Source of the DNA: Morchella semilibera
Lineage: Eukaryota; Ascomycota; Pezizomycetes; Pezizales; Morchellaceae
NCBI GenBank assembly: GCA_009192285.1
Contig: WBVU01000003.1
Span: 3,379,973-3,443,972 of the forward strand
DNA: 64,000 nt
Direction: 5' to 3'
The notes beneath the pieces were generated by a model that was not told the origin of the DNA, ran no database searches, and saw only the letters and a program-made list of their open reading frames with translations. The translations under genes and the position numbers were made by a program. Every line of letters begins with the position of its first letter. Position 1 is the stretch's first letter. Positions 58,025-64,000 of the stretch are shown piece after piece.

Positions 58025-61000
58025 AGCTCGAGTTTATTTAGAATTTAGTGGGGTATCTTTAGAGCAACTTAAAACGACGCCAGTTCTTGAAACAGTTTTG
58101 GGTGGGGGGGGGGGGGGCGGGGGCAAAATGTGGTGTTTGGGGCGGTGAGGTCTGGATTACGGTAGCATGATTGTGTTTAGTGGTGCTTGGTTGTTCTGGC
58201 ACGTTTTTTTTGCCCTTTTCTCGTACTTGCGTCATATCCAGTTTCATTTTATTCATTTCTACGCCCTCATGGCAGCTATGCAATGTACTTAACAGTGTGA
58301 AACAGAAACATGCCATTTTTTGTTTCGACTAATGCCATATTTAATGTCTTGTTGCATTATTAATATTGTACCTACACCGAATTATCATGAACAAGAGAAT
58401 TTATGAGGGAAATGTTCGCCATAGTGACGTATGCTAGCTTTTTTTTTCTTTTTTTTGTATCTATATATACTTACATGTGCAAAAAGGGAGTAAGATCACT
58501 AGCAATGCGGTAAGAATATGGTATTGGTACAGTTCTCTTCCTCAAATGCCGGTTTAAATTCTGTAGTCCTATGGTAGTGATTTCGTACCGCGGTTAACCT
58601 GCTCCTGGTCTGTGCGACGAGCGGATTGTTTCCCGTATTTACATCAATCAGTAATCCCTGTCCACGTAACCCTTCTGTGTATATAGGAACATTGAATACA
58701 TGTAGAATACGTAATCTTCTTATGTATATTGATATTGACCACTGAAATACGGAGTCCTCTGACCGTGCCTAAAGGCTCCCAAGTTGTTAATGTTAACAGT
58801 ATGGCTGTGGTTGAGGAAGAGAATCTTCGACATTTGTACTAGAGCGATCTAGCTTCTTCCGACCAGGTGTTTACGTGTTATATTACGTGGTGAAGCTCTC
58901 TCCTTTAGTTATTTTATTGGTAGTGGTGAGATGCGAATGAACTGATAATTCCGCAATGACACCAAGTCAATCCATTAATGGATATTTGGCTAGGTAAGTG
59001 AGTCTTGGTTTCAGGTTGTAGTGTTTGCGTCATAATCTATCACTCGCGAAATTCTTGCCAAACAAATTAAAACACATTGATTGACTAATTGATACTTCAT
59101 ACATGCTAGTACTTACATGTATTTACTTTATTAGTTTTATACTACGCCAGATTGGGAGTTAAAATTACCGCCCGCAATCCAGATATGCCTATTCTTAAGT
59201 GCGAACTTTGCAAGGAACCATTGTACTACTGGCTCTGATAGTGCCTGCGACCTAGTCTCGGGTATAGAGGGTTATGGGGTGTATGCGTTTAAGCCCCTTC
59301 TTTTGTAGTTAGGGATTTGATTTCTCTTGTTGATATTCATCATTGACTCGCGCGAGGAGTGAATGAGCGTAGAGATCAAATTTTGCCCCCATAAGCTTTG
59401 TTTTGTCAAAGGTGACACAAGTACCTAACGGATATGACGAAGTAATACATGACTGGCGTGATTCTATTAATAGACCTGCAATATGGTTGAATGATCTGGC
59501 CGTGAAGAGTCCTTCGGCAGAAGAGGTTCGCACACCATGCCGACCATGCCAACTCTTGGCTTAAGGAACGATATTTGGGCACAGAATGATTGGTTGATAG
59601 ATTATATCTGGGCACAGGTGGCAGGCGGAGGATTACAGGTGGCAGGCGGAGGATTGATTCCTTTCGTGGGTTGGTTTGGGCCCTAGCATATTCTGGAAAA
59701 AGACCCTCGCATGATTCCATGGGGGGGGGGGGGCTTATACAATATAGTACCAATGGGTCAAATTAGGTCAAGAGAGAGCGCTACTCTAGCTTACAGACTC
59801 AGCTTCGTAGCATGTAGTATTTATATCTGCGGATCTGTCCACTGGTAGCCCAACTTAGATGAGGCCATTACCCAAAATCTCTTAGTGTCTCAACACGGTT
59901 TTAAACTGCGGTGTCTCACTTTCCCCGGCGTATATATAGATACGTCAGGGTTAGACACATCAAAGAATATGCATCATGATATATCACTCGAACAACAACT
60001 GGGTTGCTTATTTGTTAATTTGGGACTTTGAGACATGGGAAAGTGATAAACGGCTCCCAGCTCACCCGAACACCCTCTCAACTGGACAGTTAATCTTGGT
60101 TGGTTGGAAAGGGGTATGGAAGTCGGTTACAACGTAGATATTGTCACTGTGTTAACCGGCTGGGTGGGGTGGGTGTCCTGGTGAGTGGTTGAGTCGTCTA
60201 CATATATGTCGTTATGTGTAGTAATGTCTAGGGACCTCTCAATATGCCTAGGGTTGTTGTTCACCACATATGCCATCAAGACTAAATTATCTACTACCAG
60301 TAGCATGATACACTGAATTTTAGTATGCTTGTGCACACCGGTCCTTAGATTCAGTAGTTTGTGTATTTCTTGGCATTTATTCACCACTAGTAGTGAACTA
60401 GATACACCAGTAGTAATAAGATTATAATTTTGTTAAGCGTTTATTATAGTGTTACCTACTTGTGGGGAGCTGATAGTCTTTATTGTCGGTGCATAGGGTC
60501 TACCATTTGTGTAAATAAAAGTAAACCAAGACGTCTCTTATCAAAATAGAAAGGTTAGTAGTCACTTGAAAGCTTCAATTTCAACGGCTAAATATTCGAT
60601 CTTTTTGAGAAAAATCAATAGTTTAAATAATTGCACAAATGCTACTTTGTATAAAGTTGTCCTAGCCATACTAACTGCGTGCGGTAGTGGAGTTTTTCCG
60701 GAGTGGGGAACTCTGCTATAGACCTCCGGACATGAAATAATTCCTAAAACCGAAATATATACTGTGGGAGTCAACAAATGAGGAGCCCGTGAGGTCACCC
60801 CCGATAAAGCCCAAGCGACAAGTCGATAAGGGAGGTAAATGTTGTTATAAGTTAGTAAAAATGTATAATATAATATAGAAAGTCTCGTAGACGGGTAAAG
60901 GGATTATAAATAGTCATAAATATAGGGCATCGCGAGCTGGCAATCGGTAAATGTGGTATAGAGTAGCATGTAAGATTAGTGGTAAGTATAACATAGAGCG

Positions 61001-63580
61001 GGAATGGTAGGGTAGGCCTGGATAGTGTCGGGGCCTTTCGCTAATGAGAATGTGGGGTTGATCTGATAAAATTGTCTGTATAGTCAAATTTTTGTTCTTC
61101 CGAACCACCCAACCAATCATCTAGAATCAAGTCCAAATTACTCCAAACTTCATATGACCTTGGTAATGGTAAAGGTTCAAAACAACTAATATTTACCCTT
61201 TAATCTATCAAGTGGCTGCCGCAGAGTGTTGAAAACTCGCAGGTCACTTTTGGGTTGCTGAGGCTTTTACCGGGTCTTTATTAATGTATGGAGTAGCCAG
61301 TATAGGATCCAGGGAGAGTTTTGTAAGCTAGATAGTGTGTATAACGGTATACTCAGAGAGAAGTATCAGTTAGCTGATTATTATTTCCAGTTCCTTGCTC
61401 CCATTAGATGTCCTAGACAACTCACCAAGATCCGTCTTTATGACTCCGAGCGTCAACACAAGCATGTCCGTACGGCACCCTGTGGGCTGTAAAGGCTCGC
61501 ACCATGTTGTGTGGTTAAAAAGACTATTCTCCTGAAACGATCGGGTATGAGAAAGTGGGCGACTCAGTATGTATTGATATATAAGATATTAAACGCGAGG
61601 AGGTTAAGTTGCGAGGGAGCTCATCTGTTACATGTAATTATGCGGTGGGGTGGGTACATACGTATAGCTGATCGGTGCTTTGCTGCGAAATACGTGTAGG
61701 TGGCCCTATAGAGTTAAAGCTATATAATGCAGACCAGCCTGAATCGCGGCTATTCACCAACAACCGCCACACACATCAGTTACACCAGAAGGGGGCCATA
61801 TGCGTCTCTATATGTCAATCGAATCAGTCCGTACCTGCTAATTGCAAATCTGCAGAAGGATATTGCGCATTTCGGTCTCGAACCACCACTCGGCCCCCAG
61901 ACAGGATAAGTCGTACGATGCTGAATCGATGGTTTGGGTTTAGATTGCGCGGAGAAGCTTTGGTAATATGCCACCGATGCGCTGTTGTGGTGCTACATAC
62001 TGGCTACGAAAGCCGCATGGTTAAGCCTCATAGGAGAAGGGGTTTACTGTGTTTAAGATTTTCCGTAAACGCCTTGTGCAGGAGCCATGGTTAATGCATG
62101 CTCATCAAGGCCGATTAGCGGGATATTGCTGGTGGGAAAGGGGCACAGGTGGTTGCAAATCCACAGATTAGGTTCTACTATTGGATTCAGATAAGGGCTT
62201 TTGTGCATGGCCATGGCCTTATCGAAGGTGGGTATGCTGGGCTGTTACATCTTGACCGCGAGGATATTTGAGCGTCATGTTTGAGAACAGGATTTTTGAA
62301 ACAATTATGAGGACGGAAATAAATACACTCTCACAACATTTTTTTAGAGTTCAACGGAAGGTATCACAAACAGTAATAAACTGTTCCTGGAAAACAAAAA
62401 ACTATGGTATGGGAAATACCGTTATGTCTATATTATTCGTGTCAACACAGTTCTGAGCTTTATTATATGTAAGTCGCATAATCATGCAGGTACATACGCC
62501 TAACCTCTTTTGTAAGGGAAGTACTGACAGGGAACAGGTAGAATCCTAGCTAACATTTGTGACGGACCGGACATGTCATGCAATGCCTGGACCATCTAGC
62601 TATAGCAAGAACCGCTGGCAATACCCCCCCCCCCCTTTTCCCCCTCCTCCACCACATGGATCAAGCGTCACATTCACGCAAGAAGATCAATGCCATCGAT
62701 TCAGCATTATCACTAACAGAAACCCATGGGGGAGGAGGGGGGTATGAAAGCAAACAGGGCCTAGCTAGGCAGTATTATCTGCGCACGGTTTTTGACCCCT
62801 TCCTCACGCCTCCCCCACTTACTGGGAGTTGTGAGATCCAGGATTCTTGACAGGACGGCTGGGGTGTCGGGATTATAATTGGTGAGAGTATTTGTGTATG
62901 TACGTACCTACCTAGAGTACGGGGAATACTGCGGGTCGGGATGTGTTGAGGCTTTTGACCCAATTGTCGATTAATTAAGCACTCTCGACATGGAACGTTA
63001 AATCGAGGTACATACATCCTCCTGTCACATTTATACCCCCATCCCCTACTTACATACGCAAGGAGTAGTAAGCACCTTCCTCCTCCTCATCCCGCCACCC
63101 GCATACATAAGAGTAGTATACGCAGATATCAAATCTGCACTCCTTGGGCCTTTGGGTAAATGCACTCCCCCGAATTTCTTTCACTATGTAGCCCGATAGA
63201 AAATATGTCGAAGAACTCCCCTGGAATTTAAATGAGCCCTTAATAAAAGTATATATCCTAATGTAATTCTAGTCCGAGGATGCTGGTTGGCTAGTGCCAT
63301 ATCGGATGACATAAAATAGGTCTGCTACTTGAAGCCTCGTCGCACGTACGTATTGGAGTTTTTGTTTATATGGTATTTTAATGGTAGTTCTGTTCTATCA
63401 TCATCTATATTAACCAGACTGTATACACAGCCTACATACACTTAGAATAACGGCTTTTGTGACATGAGAATAACCAAAACCGAAGAGGTAGGAAATAAAA
63501 ACAAGAAGACCACCAGAGGCAGTGATGTCATGAACGATGCTGCCGACAAAAGAAAAACGAAAATAAGAGTAGAAAGCTAG
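58025..63580. other. 5.5-kb gene-poor region
   Basis: No supported gene. TACATGTA octamers lie at 58697, 59114 and 61629. G runs are at 58103-58123 and 59721-59732, and a C run at 62625-62636. A 21-base tandem duplication lies at 59613-59654. ORFs in 60-62 kb are short and match nothing recognised. Confidence 0.45.
59613..59654 (+). repeat. 21-base tandem duplication
   Basis: ACAGGTGGCAGGCGGAGGAT plus T occurs twice in immediate succession without a mismatch, suggesting a recent slippage or repair duplication. Confidence 0.85.
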
Positions 63581-64000
63581 TTAGTAAACATAACGGAACC
63601 GGGTGTTTTCCCTATCGGTCACTGTGATTCGTCAGAAAACTGGAGCATGCGCAGGGTACCAGAGAGTAGTTTAGGGCTAAGGGAACTTACTGTTTCCCCA
63701 CTTGAACTCCTCAGAAATAGCGTCATCAGTCTGCTCGTTCAGCTCCTGCGAATGCTTCTCCTTCAGGCTGTTTTGGTAGCTGTAGTAGATCCTCAAAAGC
63801 ACTGCAAACAACGCTGCGCCAGCCTGAGTGACAAGCACTGCAATCTTTGCAGGATAGAAGCTGTACCAAAATTAGCACCAATTTTTCTAAGCTGTATTAG
63901 GTAGACTTACTTAGGTGCGTCCTTAGCCTGGAAAGTTTGAGGGCCAATGATATTTCCAATCGAAAAGGCACCGGCAATGAGAGACGTGGCGATAGACCGC
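63581..64000 (-). CDS. MFS transporter, allantoate-permease (DAL5) type, 3' part
   Basis: Only the C-terminal part lies in the window. On the minus strand the visible exons are 64000-63911 (continuing beyond the window), 63860-63691 and 63621-63581, with introns of 50 and 69 nt. Together they read IAGAFSIGNIIGPQTFQAKD, then a transmembrane helix (AKIAVLVTQAGAALFAVLLR) and the tail FKWGNMTDRENTRFRYVY. The phrase IIGPQTF and the end motif TDxEN-x-x-FRYVY are characteristic of the anion:cation symporter family that includes yeast Dal5, Tna1 and related carriers of allantoate, nicotinate and similar organic anions. The substrate cannot be told from the tail. The ORF through the second exon reaches a stop at 63675 only if the last intron is ignored. 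Confidence 0.9.

Overview
This window is nuclear DNA from a filamentous ascomycete (Pezizomycotina). The genes carry short spliceosomal introns, mostly 48-80 nt, with GTAAGT/GTATGT-type donors, CTAAC/CTGAC-like branch sites and CAG/TAG acceptors. The gene set is typical of this group: carboxypeptidase Y, an AA11-type LPMO, a fungal rhodopsin-like membrane protein, an HSPA12-like Hsp70, an allantoate-permease-type MFS carrier and an F-box/ankyrin protein. The order or genus cannot be fixed from sequence alone. I found no rRNA, CRISPR array, prophage or autonomous transposon.

Layout. 0-6 kb: two convergent four-helix (MARVEL-like) membrane protein genes, a pirin-family gene and an initiator tRNA-Met. 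6.8-12 kb: a divergent pair encoding a large acidic/coiled-coil protein and a basic KEN-box protein. 14-19.5 kb: a polyQ coiled-coil protein and an F-box/ankyrin protein, both on the minus strand. 20-26.5 kb: a housekeeping block with ribosomal protein S18, the ribosome-maturation factor SDO1 (SBDS) and vacuolar carboxypeptidase Y. 27-36.5 kb: a carnosine N-methyltransferase-like enzyme, a small Cys-rich protein and a peroxisomal acyl-CoA thioesterase ending in SKL. 39.9-41.1 kb: a seven-helix rhodopsin-like protein. 41-50 kb: a gene-poor stretch. 50-51.6 kb: the AA11-type LPMO. 55-58 kb: the Hsp70-like protein. 58-63.6 kb: another gene-poor stretch. 63.6 kb to the end: the 3' end of an MFS permease on the minus strand.

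Neighbouring genes do not form an obvious pathway; SDO1 and RPS18 share a ribosome theme. Gene-poor parts hold short non-autonomous elements: two copies of a palindromic MITE, one Tc1/pogo-like MITE and one large foldback. The most striking global signal is the palindromic octamer TACATGTA: I count 26 copies, all outside coding exons, where one or two would be expected by chance.

Exon boundaries were placed by hand from splice motifs and reading frame. They are firm where a conserved protein crosses the junction and tentative in the MARVEL-like and rhodopsin-like genes.
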